A stretch of 64,000 nt of DNA from Clostridium omnivorum. Its GTDB lineage: Bacteria > Bacillota > Clostridia > Clostridiales > Clostridiaceae. The DNA is taken from contig NZ_BRXR01000001.1 in assembly GCF_026012015.1 (NCBI RefSeq), positions 4,303,501-4,367,500 on the forward strand, in the 5' to 3' direction. The notes under the pieces are model-generated. The model saw only the letters and a list, made by a program, of their open reading frames with translations, was not told the DNA's origin and searched no databases. How positions within the stretch are numbered: position 1 is the stretch's first letter; each line of letters starts with the position of its first letter. This document shows, piece after piece, positions 25,354 to 32,273 of the stretch. Position numbers and translations under genes: made by a program.

Positions 25354-26340
25354 TTGGATTCAAAAATTTTATTTTATGAAAGATTAGAGGATACGGTTAG
25401 GTGTAGAGTTTGTCCACATAATTGTTTAATAGATGAAGGAAAGTATGGAATATGTAGAGTTCGAACAGTTAAAAACGGAGAACCTGTTGCTATTAATTAT
25501 GGGGAAGTTACATCTTTAGCAGTAGATCCTTTAGAGAAAAAGCCTTTATATCACTTTAAACCTTCAAAAGATATATTATCTCTTGGAAGCTTTGGCTGCA
25601 ATATGACCTGCAGCTTTTGTCAAAACTATGAGATATCTCAGGGTAGACCAACAACTCAGTTTACAAGTATAGAAGAATTAACAAATATAATTCCTAACAT
25701 AGAAAATAATGTAGGGATTGCTTTCACTTATAATGAGCCAATGATGTGGTATGAATATATGTATGAGGCGGCTAAGAAAATTAAAGAGCACAATAAAGAT
25801 ACATCAATAGTCGTTGTGACTAACGGTTATATAAATGAAGAACCTCTTATGAAGCTTCTGCCTTATGTTGATGCTATGAACATTGATTTGAAAGGTTATA
25901 CCAATAAGTATTATAAAAAGGTATGCGGTGCTAAGTTAGAGCCAGTACTAGAAACAATAAAAAGATGTAATGATCACTGTCATGTTGAAATAACAACTTT
26001 GCTTGTAAGTGATGAAAATGATTCTTTGGAGGAAGTTCATGAAATAGCACAATTTATTGCCAGTGTTAATAAGGATATGCCTCTGCATTTAAGCAGGTAT
26101 TTTCCTAGATACATGATGAAAAATGAGGAAACAAAAGTAGAAAAAATGCTTTTAGCAAAGGAAGCGGCTAAGAAATACTTAAACTATGTATATATTGGTA
26201 ACGTTGGCGGGATAGAAAACAATACTTACTGTCCAAATTGTAATGCTACACTTATAAAGAGAACTGGCTACAATACAGAAGTTAATATTAAAGATAATAG
26301 ATGTTATTCCTGTGGGGAAAAGATTAATATAATAATATGA
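25354..26340 (+). CDS. amrS: AmmeMemoRadiSam system radical SAM enzyme
   Basis: 328 aa, TTG start tightly coupled to the A/B gene. The N-terminus has CRVCPHNCLIDEGKYGICR, the usual cysteine-rich preamble. The radical SAM cluster is C82-x3-C86-x2-C89 in GCNMTCSFCQNYEISQG, as in the PflA-like AmmeMemoRadiSam family. C-terminal CPNCNATLI and CYSCGEK form a zinc-ribbon-like end. It should bind a 4Fe-4S cluster and SAM to generate a 5'-deoxyadenosyl radical. The partner relation rests on operon structure and known family linkage. Confidence 0.92.
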   Translation: MDSKILFYERLEDTVRCRVCPHNCLIDEGKYGICRVRTVKNGEPVAINYGEVTSLAVDPLEKKPLYHFKPSKDILSLGSFGCNMTCSFCQNYEISQGRPTTQFTSIEELTNIIPNIENNVGIAFTYNEPMMWYEYMYEAAKKIKEHNKDTSIVVVTNGYINEEPLMKLLPYVDAMNIDLKGYTNKYYKKVCGAKLEPVLETIKRCNDHCHVEITTLLVSDENDSLEEVHEIAQFIASVNKDMPLHLSRYFPRYMMKNEETKVEKMLLAKEAAKKYLNYVYIGNVGGIENNTYCPNCNATLIKRTGYNTEVNIKDNRCYSCGEKINIII

Positions 26341-26373
26341 TGAAAAAAGTAGTTTATGGACAAATGGAATATC

Positions 26374-26403
26374 TTGACATGAATTGAAAGCAGATATTAT
26401 AAT
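26374..26403 (+). promoter_or_regulatory. strong vegetative promoter ahead of a structured leader
   Basis: A perfect TTGACA (26374-26379), an 18-bp spacer and a perfect TATAAT (26398-26403). Transcription should start near 26410, leaving a leader of about 190 nt before the TetR start codon. Confidence 0.85.
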
Positions 26404-26409
26404 TATAAT

Positions 26410-26547
26410 AATTGATTTTAAATTACTTTTTAAACTGAGCAGGCAATGAACCTAGTTGTAGGTCATAGGGCTGGGTCGTTACAGAACGACAACAGATGAG
26501 GTTTAACACATCTGTGGGACAGTGATTTGTTCCACAGATATTTTTTT
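26410..26547 (+). ncRNA. structured leader RNA with overlapping antiterminator and terminator (candidate riboswitch/attenuator or small RNA)
   Basis: Three hairpins follow each other: ACCTA/TAGGT (26450-26463), GTCGTT/AACGAC with an ACAG loop (26475-26490), and ACAGATG/CATCTGT (26492-26515). The last arm (26509-26515) overlaps the left arm of an intrinsic terminator, ATCTGTGG/CCACAGAT (26510-26539), followed by seven T. The third hairpin and the terminator therefore exclude each other, the classic layout of a transcription-attenuating riboswitch. The RNA class was not recognised by eye. It could also be a terminated small RNA of about 135 nt. The regulated gene would be tetR 50 bp downstream. 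Confidence 0.6.
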
Positions 26548-26599
26548 ATAGAATTTAATAATAATAGTTTTTGAAAGTAATATTGAGGGAGGGGAGTGT

Positions 26600-27151
26600 A
26601 TGCCTGAATCACATCTAACTAAAAATGCACTGTCTGCAGCTATGAAAAAACTTATGGACAAGTATCCAATGGAAAAAATTAAAATTAGTGATATCGTTGA
26701 ACAATGTGGTATGAATAGGCAGAGCTTCTACTACCATTTTAAGGACAAGTATGATTTAGTGAATTGGATTTTTTATACTGAATTCATTGAAAGTATCAAA
26801 AGCTCTTTGGATAAGCCACCAGGAGAATTAACAGAAGAAATATGCGTTTTTTTTTATGAAAACCGTAACTTTTATAGTAATGCTTTAAAAGTAACAGGAC
26901 AAAACTCCTTTTCCGATTATTTTGTTGAGGTTTTGCACCCAATAATACATTCACAGCTTGAGGAAATTATTAAAGATGATCCTAACCATGACTTTTATGC
27001 AACTTTCTTTGCTGATGCTATTCGGGTTTCAATAACTAGATGGCTGCTTGAAGGTGCTAAAATGCCACCCAAAAAGTTTGCAGAACTATTGAAGATTGCA
27101 TCCACTGATGTTATCTATAAGTTGGTTAAAGATTCTGAGAAAGCAGAATAA
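26600..27151 (+). CDS. TetR/AcrR family transcriptional regulator
   Basis: 183 aa. The N-terminal helix-turn-helix is IKISDIVEQCGMNRQSFYYHFKDKYDLV (split here as residues 23-50), followed by a C-terminal TetR_C_8-type ligand domain (WIFYTEFIE, FFADAIRVSITRWLLEGAKMPP). This subgroup includes DhaS-like regulators in firmicutes. A GGGAGGGGAG site precedes the ATG. It follows the structured leader and is convergent with the cysteine-less radical SAM homologue. The region between that gene and its divergent partner holds repeated TAGACAA motifs, the likely operator. Confidence 0.85.
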   Translation: MPESHLTKNALSAAMKKLMDKYPMEKIKISDIVEQCGMNRQSFYYHFKDKYDLVNWIFYTEFIESIKSSLDKPPGELTEEICVFFYENRNFYSNALKVTGQNSFSDYFVEVLHPIIHSQLEEIIKDDPNHDFYATFFADAIRVSITRWLLEGAKMPPKKFAELLKIASTDVIYKLVKDSEKAE

Positions 27152-27165
27152 TAGTTTAGGAGTAA

Positions 27166-28206
27166 TTAATCCTTGGTATAGTTTTTCAAAATGCTATTTA
27201 GTGATTGTGTTCTGAGGTTTATACCTTTATCTAATGTATCTTCTAATGAAAATTCTATGGATCCATTACTTTTAATTGCCATGAAACCTTCTTTTGTTGA
27301 GATCATTCGAGAAATAGCCGCATAATCTTCATAAAAATCGAAAATAAAAAATGGGTATTTAATTGCGCTTTTTGATGTTTGTATAAACTTTGAAAAGCGC
27401 TCTTTATTTTCAGTTTCATTTAGACCATGTTTAATATAAAAAGCAAAAGCACAATGTAGAAATTCAACTTGTTTTAGATATTCGTCGCTAATTAAATATT
27501 CAAAATTGAAGTCGCTACACATATTGTAAATACCATATAGGCATTTGTTCTTAATTAAGATATCTGCTGCATTTCTACAAATTATATAGTTTTGGATATC
27601 CATAGCTAACATAGGTACAATATTTCCAGCATTAATCAGTACCTTTGCAATTCCATCCGTAAGCAAGTCAGGTTTAAAAAAAATAAAATAGCTGCTGTTC
27701 TTATGAAGTTTAAGCATATTGAGCAGTGAATTTAACTGTTCTTTATTTATATTTACAAAAAACATACCGCAATAAATGCCCATAAGTTCTCCGCTTATTA
27801 AAATGGTTTCTATTTCTTTTATAGAAAGAATATCCTTAGTATTATGTATAAAATCAAAAATTAAAGCCCAAGGGACATTATATCCATTATTCTTCTTGGA
27901 TTTTTTTATTTTTTCTGCACCATAAATCCAACTGTTATAACCTAGATTGATACCAAAACGCTTAAGAATACAAGAATCTGTATTTTGAAATATTTGATTT
28001 ACAAGTTTATAATAAGGACTGTTGTCATTATTCAACATCTGTTGTGCCATGATAAAAAATTCTTTTTGAAATGGACCTGTAGAAAAATGAGTACCTAAGT
28101 CAACCAAGTTACGAATTCCACGGTTTGAATTATCTTTTATATCTCGTATACCTTTGTCTATGGCGGTTTCAATCATGGTATATGTTATTTTATTTTTTCT
28201 TTCCAT
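27166..28206 (-). CDS. degenerate radical SAM homologue lacking the Fe-S cysteines (pseudoenzyme)
   Basis: 346 aa. It aligns by eye over its whole length with the radical SAM protein encoded divergently at 28413. YYKLVNQIFQ matches WYKLTKSLWT; NGYNVPWALIFD matches NCNVPWAILMDP; LSIKEIETILISGELMGIY matches LSIETLDNIIEQGKKLGTY; FIFFKPDLLTDGIAKVLINA matches LAFTNATLIDEDFANEMLRV; and the C-terminal IKYPFFIFDFYEDY matches TKPIFTMDFWNDGEY. At the position of the CxxxCxxC loop about ten residues are missing, and the SPASM cysteines are also absent. It thus keeps the fold but not the cluster. The start at 28206 has GGAG 10 bases upstream. It may be a partner or regulator subunit of the active enzyme (inference). 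Confidence 0.75.
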   Translation of the reverse strand: MERKNKITYTMIETAIDKGIRDIKDNSNRGIRNLVDLGTHFSTGPFQKEFFIMAQQMLNNDNSPYYKLVNQIFQNTDSCILKRFGINLGYNSWIYGAEKIKKSKKNNGYNVPWALIFDFIHNTKDILSIKEIETILISGELMGIYCGMFFVNINKEQLNSLLNMLKLHKNSSYFIFFKPDLLTDGIAKVLINAGNIVPMLAMDIQNYIICRNAADILIKNKCLYGIYNMCSDFNFEYLISDEYLKQVEFLHCAFAFYIKHGLNETENKERFSKFIQTSKSAIKYPFFIFDFYEDYAAISRMISTKEGFMAIKSNGSIEFSLEDTLDKGINLRTQSLNSILKNYTKD

Positions 28207-28267
28207 CAGATGTTTTCTCCTTCCATTATTATACACTTATAATATTCCCTAATAGATAATAAGAAAA

Positions 28268-28346
28268 TAGACAAATCTATGAAATGTTGAAATTTTAGAC
28301 AACTTTTGTAATTGTCGTGATTTTTGACATGTTTTAATTTTGTCTA
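28268..28346. promoter_or_regulatory. divergent promoter region with repeated TAGACAA motifs
   Basis: TAGACAA occurs at 28268-28274 and 28296-28302, and inverted as TTGTCTA at 28340-28346. GACAA (28298-28302) and TTGTC (28312-28316) form a 19-bp interrupted dyad. A TTGACA box lies at 28324-28329 for the plus-strand gene. The pattern suggests one repressor, plausibly the adjacent TetR, controlling both divergent genes. Confidence 0.5.
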
Positions 28347-28412
28347 ATGAAGTTTGGAAATAAATTGTATACAATTGAGGAAACAGAAATATTAGGTGTT
28401 AGGGGGATTATA

Positions 28413-29783
28413 ATGAATACTAAGAATATAACTGATAATCTTCAGAGTTTTGGACTTAAAAAAGTTTTGGCATTTTTAGATTCGGATCCAGATAATAATA
28501 TTCCAAAAGTTATGGATTGGGTAGAGCGATTTGATACTGATGATGTTGTAGAAAGTCAACTAAATACTATTAAGAGCGTTCTTTCTGATAAAGATAGCAA
28601 TTGGTATAAGCTCACAAAAAGCCTTTGGACAGATGTAGAAGATAATGTGCGTAAAAAATTATTTGAAAATTTTATTATAAATGCAACAATATTGGGAGGC
28701 AAAAGACAGAAAAAAGCTAGAGAGGAGAATAACTGTAATGTACCTTGGGCAATACTTATGGACCCAACCTCTGCTTGTAATCTAAAATGCACCGGATGCT
28801 GGGCTGCAGAGTATGGTAATAAGTTAAACTTGAGTATTGAAACACTTGATAATATAATAGAACAGGGCAAGAAACTAGGTACCTATATGTATATTTACTC
28901 AGGTGGTGAACCACTAGTTCGCAAGAAGGATATAATAAAGCTTTGCGAAAAGCACAATGATTGTGCATTTCTTGCTTTTACAAATGCAACTTTAATTGAT
29001 GAAGATTTTGCAAACGAAATGCTAAGAGTAAAAAATTTTGTTCCAGCTATCAGTGTAGAAGGCTTTGAAAATGAAACAGATTATCGTCGTGGTAATGGAA
29101 CTTATGAAGCAGTTATGAAGGCAATGGAAATCCTAAAAAATAAAAAATTGCCATTTGGTATATCCTGCTGCTATACTAGTAAAAATGTTGAAATAATTGG
29201 CAGTGAAAAATACTTTGATGATATGATTGACAAGGGTGCAAAATTTGCATGGTTCTTTACTTATATGCCAGTAGGAAAAGATGCTGTTCCAGAACTTATG
29301 GCAACTGCTCAGCAACGTGAATTTATGTACCATCAAATTCGTGAATTTAGGGCTACCAAGCCAATATTTACAATGGATTTCTGGAATGATGGAGAATATA
29401 TAGATGGCTGTATTGCAGGGGGACGATGCTATCTGCATATAAATGCTAACGGAGACATTGAGCCTTGTGCCTTTATACATTATTCTGATTCAAATATTCA
29501 TAACAAGACATTACTTGAAGCCTACAAATCACCATTATTTATGCAGTATCATGACAATCAACCATTTAATGAAAATCACCTTCGTCCATGTCCATTATTA
29601 GATAACCCTGGACGACTCACTGATATGGTTGAAAAATCAGGAGCAAAATCTACTGATATGCAAAATCCAGAAGATGTACGTGAGTTATCAAAAAAATGCA
29701 AAGGTGCCGCAGAAAACTGGCAGCCAGTTGCTGATAAACTATGGGAGTGTTCACATCAATGTGAAAAATGTAATTGTCAATAA
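28413..29783 (+). CDS. radical SAM protein with SPASM-like C-terminus
   Basis: 456 aa. The cluster motif is C122-x3-C126-x2-C129 in PTSACNLKCTGCWAAEYG, and the SAM-binding GGEP motif is in YSGGEPLVRKKD. After the barrel a SPASM/twitch-like region follows (GGRCYLHINANGDIEPCAF) and a cysteine-rich tail (WECSHQCEKCNCQ). Such proteins often modify peptides or act in cofactor synthesis, but no precursor peptide was found nearby. The ATG at 28413 has AGGGGG 6 bases before it; a longer in-frame start at 28347 has none. It is divergent from its cysteine-less homologue and near a TetR gene. Confidence 0.88.
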   Translation: MNTKNITDNLQSFGLKKVLAFLDSDPDNNIPKVMDWVERFDTDDVVESQLNTIKSVLSDKDSNWYKLTKSLWTDVEDNVRKKLFENFIINATILGGKRQKKAREENNCNVPWAILMDPTSACNLKCTGCWAAEYGNKLNLSIETLDNIIEQGKKLGTYMYIYSGGEPLVRKKDIIKLCEKHNDCAFLAFTNATLIDEDFANEMLRVKNFVPAISVEGFENETDYRRGNGTYEAVMKAMEILKNKKLPFGISCCYTSKNVEIIGSEKYFDDMIDKGAKFAWFFTYMPVGKDAVPELMATAQQREFMYHQIREFRATKPIFTMDFWNDGEYIDGCIAGGRCYLHINANGDIEPCAFIHYSDSNIHNKTLLEAYKSPLFMQYHDNQPFNENHLRPCPLLDNPGRLTDMVEKSGAKSTDMQNPEDVRELSKKCKGAAENWQPVADKLWECSHQCEKCNCQ

Positions 29784-29810
29784 TATAAGAGATAATTTAA
29801 TAATAGTAGA

Positions 29811-29838
29811 AACCTCGACTGAAGTGTCGAGGTTTTTT
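29811..29838 (+). terminator. intrinsic terminator of the radical SAM gene
   Basis: AACCTCGAC pairs with GTCGAGGTT, followed by a run of T. Confidence 0.85.
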
Positions 29839-29961
29839 GTTTGTGAAATAGCTTTGCATAAGTTTTTGTATGAAATTACCATGAAAAATATTAGATGTAA
29901 GTTTATATATAGGATGAATAAAAATATTTCAAATGTAAACGTTATATGTTTAGAAAGTATG

Positions 29962-30010
29962 TTGACATAATAAAAAGAATTCTGTAATATATTTCGTGTA
30001 CGAAATATAT
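29962..30010 (+). promoter_or_regulatory. promoter with a perfect 10-bp-arm operator for the MarR-ABC operon
   Basis: TTGACA (29962-29967), 17-bp spacer, TAATAT (29985-29990). The inverted repeat ATATATTTCG-TGTA-CGAAATATAT (29987-30010) overlaps the -10 box and start site, so a bound dimer would block the polymerase. An extra half site CGAAATA lies at about 30016-30022. The nearest regulator gene is the marR downstream, hence autoregulation (inference). Confidence 0.8.
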
Positions 30011-30060
30011 GTATGCGAAATACTTTGTTATTAATGATTTTAGAAGAAGGTGAAAATTCT

Positions 30061-30501
30061 GTGGAAGAAGTAAATAAAGTAGTTGCCATAGTTCAATTAA
30101 TGAAAAAAGTGACGGCCAATATAAAACATGAAATAGGGTGTCACTTTAAAGAAATGAATCTTACAGGTCCTCAAGGAATGCTTATAGGAACTTTGTTTCA
30201 TCATGGTGAAATGAAGGTTAGTGATTTAAGTGAGAAACTTGGATTGTCAAATAGTACGGTTTCTGGAATTTTGGATAGGCTTGAAAAACAAGGCCTAGTT
30301 GAAAGAATGAGAAGTAAGGAAGATAGGCGAGTTGTTTATGTTAACATCACTGAAGATTTTAAGGCACAATCTAAAAAGCAGTTTGTAGAAATTAATAAAA
30401 TGATTGAGCAAATGATAAATAAGGCTACCCCAGAAGAACTGGATAAAATACTTGAAGGTATGGAAGCTTTAAGAAATGTAGTAGAAAGACAGAGAGAATA
30501 A
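30061..30501 (+). CDS. MarR family transcriptional regulator
   Basis: 146 aa. A MarR winged helix is seen: GPQGMLIGTLFHHGEMKVSD then LSEKLGLSNSTVSGILDRLE and the wing VERMRSKEDRRVVYVNIT. The GTG at 30061 is preferred since AAGGTGA lies 7 bases upstream; a longer frame from 30013 would begin within the operator region. It is the first gene of an operon with two ABC exporter subunits and probably represses them until a drug-like ligand binds. Confidence 0.88.
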   Translation: MEEVNKVVAIVQLMKKVTANIKHEIGCHFKEMNLTGPQGMLIGTLFHHGEMKVSDLSEKLGLSNSTVSGILDRLEKQGLVERMRSKEDRRVVYVNITEDFKAQSKKQFVEINKMIEQMINKATPEELDKILEGMEALRNVVERQRE

Positions 30502-30545
30502 GTAATCAGGCACAATTAAAATAATAGGCAAGGAGACGATTATTT

Positions 30546-32273
30546 GTGATTAAATTATTTAGATTTTTGAAGCCGTATACAGCTGCAGTAATAGGCGTAT
30601 TTGTTTTTGTGGCTCTGCAGTCACTTGGAGATCTTTATCTTCCAACTTTGATGTCACGTATAATAAATGAGGGCGTTATGAATGGGGATACCAGCAAGAT
30701 ACTCCACATTGGAGGAATAATGCTTTTAGTTGCTGGAGGAGGCGTTATTTGTTCAGTAATAGCCAGTTTTTTATCAGCCAACACTTCAGTAGGACTTGGG
30801 ACAATTATAAGAAGTAAGGTTTTTAAAAGAGTTGAAAGTTACTCATTACATGAGTTTGATAAGTTAGGAACAGCAACACTTATTACAAGAACAACAAATG
30901 ATATTAATCAGATTCAAATGGTTACTGTAATGATAATGCGTATGATGATAAGTGCACCAATCATGGCAGCTGGTGGAATTTACATGGCAATGAGAGAGGA
31001 TAAACCGCTTACCTGGGTATTGGCAGTAGCAATTCCTTTACTAGCTGGTGTTGTAGCATTTATAGCATCAAAAATGATGCCTCTTTTCAAATTAGTACAG
31101 GTAAAAATAGATAGGATTAATCTTGTTCTTCGTGAAAAACTTACAGGAATTAGAGTTATACGTGCCTTTAATACTGTAGAAAAGGAAAAAAAGCGTTTTG
31201 ATGAGGCAAATGTTGACCTTACTGGAAACTATATTAAAGTTAATAGAATTATGGCATTTATGATGCCTTCTATAATGCTTATAATGAATTTTACTTCATT
31301 ATCTATTTTATGGTTTGGTGGAATACGTATAAGTGAAGGAAGTATGGATTTAGGTGCTCTGGCTGCATTTACTCAGTATGCTATGCAGATTATGTTCTCA
31401 ATGCTGATGCTTGCAATGATGTTCATTATGGTTCCTCGTGCTCAAGCTGCAGCAGTGAGAATAAATGAAGTTTTAGATACAATACCTGAAATAAGAGATA
31501 CTGAAGAAACAAAGGACTCATTTACAGGAAAAGGTTATGTAGAATTTAAAGATGTAACATTTAGTTACCATGGAGCAGAAGAACCGGCGTTAAGAAATAT
31601 AACTTTTGCAGCCAAACCTGGTGAGGTAACTGCAATAATAGGGAGTACCGGTTCTGGTAAGTCTACACTAGTAAACTTAATTCCTAGATTTTATGACATA
31701 GATAGTGGAAGTATCCTAATCGACGGTATTGATGTTAGAGATATGACTCAAGAAGAACTTAGAGGCAAAATTGGTTTTGTGCCACAAAAGGCTATTTTAT
31801 TCTCAGGAACCATAGCAGAGAATATCAAATTTGGCAGCAAGGAAGCTACTGATGAAGAAATAAGGCACGCTGCTGAGATTGCTCAAGCGGCTGACTTTAT
31901 AGAAAGCATGGATGGAAGCTATGGCCATGAAATCGCTCAAGGTGGTACTAATGTATCTGGTGGTCAAAAGCAGCGCCTTTCCATTGCTCGTGCACTAGTT
32001 AGAAAACCTGAGATTTATGTTTTTGATGATAGTTTCTCAGCACTTGATTTTAAAACTGATTCTAAGCTTAGAGCTGCACTTAAAGATGAAACTCAAGAAT
32101 CAACCGTAATTATAGTTGCTCAAAGAGTTGGTACAGTAATGGATGCTAACAGAATTATAGTTTTAGATGAAGGAAAGGTTGTTGGAATAGGAACCCATAA
32201 GGAATTGCTTCAGACCTGTGATGTATACCGTGAAATTGTATCTTCACAGCTTTCAGAGGAGGAGATAGCATGA
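30546..32273 (+). CDS. ABC exporter subunit (type IV half-transporter) with degenerate catalytic site
   Basis: 575 aa: six transmembrane helices (about 1-300), then a nucleotide-binding domain with Walker A GSTGSGKST, Q-loop VPQKAILFSGT, signature VSGGQKQRLS and Walker B VFDDSFSALD. The catalytic Glu after Walker B is Asp, and the H-loop is VAQRVGT with Gln in place of His. This is the degenerate side of heterodimeric exporters such as BmrC/LmrC. GTG start behind AAGGAGA. The stop overlaps the start of the partner gene (ATGA), so they are translated as a pair. Confidence 0.9.
   Translation: MIKLFRFLKPYTAAVIGVFVFVALQSLGDLYLPTLMSRIINEGVMNGDTSKILHIGGIMLLVAGGGVICSVIASFLSANTSVGLGTIIRSKVFKRVESYSLHEFDKLGTATLITRTTNDINQIQMVTVMIMRMMISAPIMAAGGIYMAMREDKPLTWVLAVAIPLLAGVVAFIASKMMPLFKLVQVKIDRINLVLREKLTGIRVIRAFNTVEKEKKRFDEANVDLTGNYIKVNRIMAFMMPSIMLIMNFTSLSILWFGGIRISEGSMDLGALAAFTQYAMQIMFSMLMLAMMFIMVPRAQAAAVRINEVLDTIPEIRDTEETKDSFTGKGYVEFKDVTFSYHGAEEPALRNITFAAKPGEVTAIIGSTGSGKSTLVNLIPRFYDIDSGSILIDGIDVRDMTQEELRGKIGFVPQKAILFSGTIAENIKFGSKEATDEEIRHAAEIAQAADFIESMDGSYGHEIAQGGTNVSGGQKQRLSIARALVRKPEIYVFDDSFSALDFKTDSKLRAALKDETQESTVIIVAQRVGTVMDANRIIVLDEGKVVGIGTHKELLQTCDVYREIVSSQLSEEEIA

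Noticed and set aside
26450-26547. Assignment of the leader to a named riboswitch class
   Set aside because: The hairpins and terminator are clear, but the conserved cores of the classes I know well (TPP, SAM, cobalamin, purine, c-di-GMP, fluoride, T-box) do not match. Without a covariance search no class is named.
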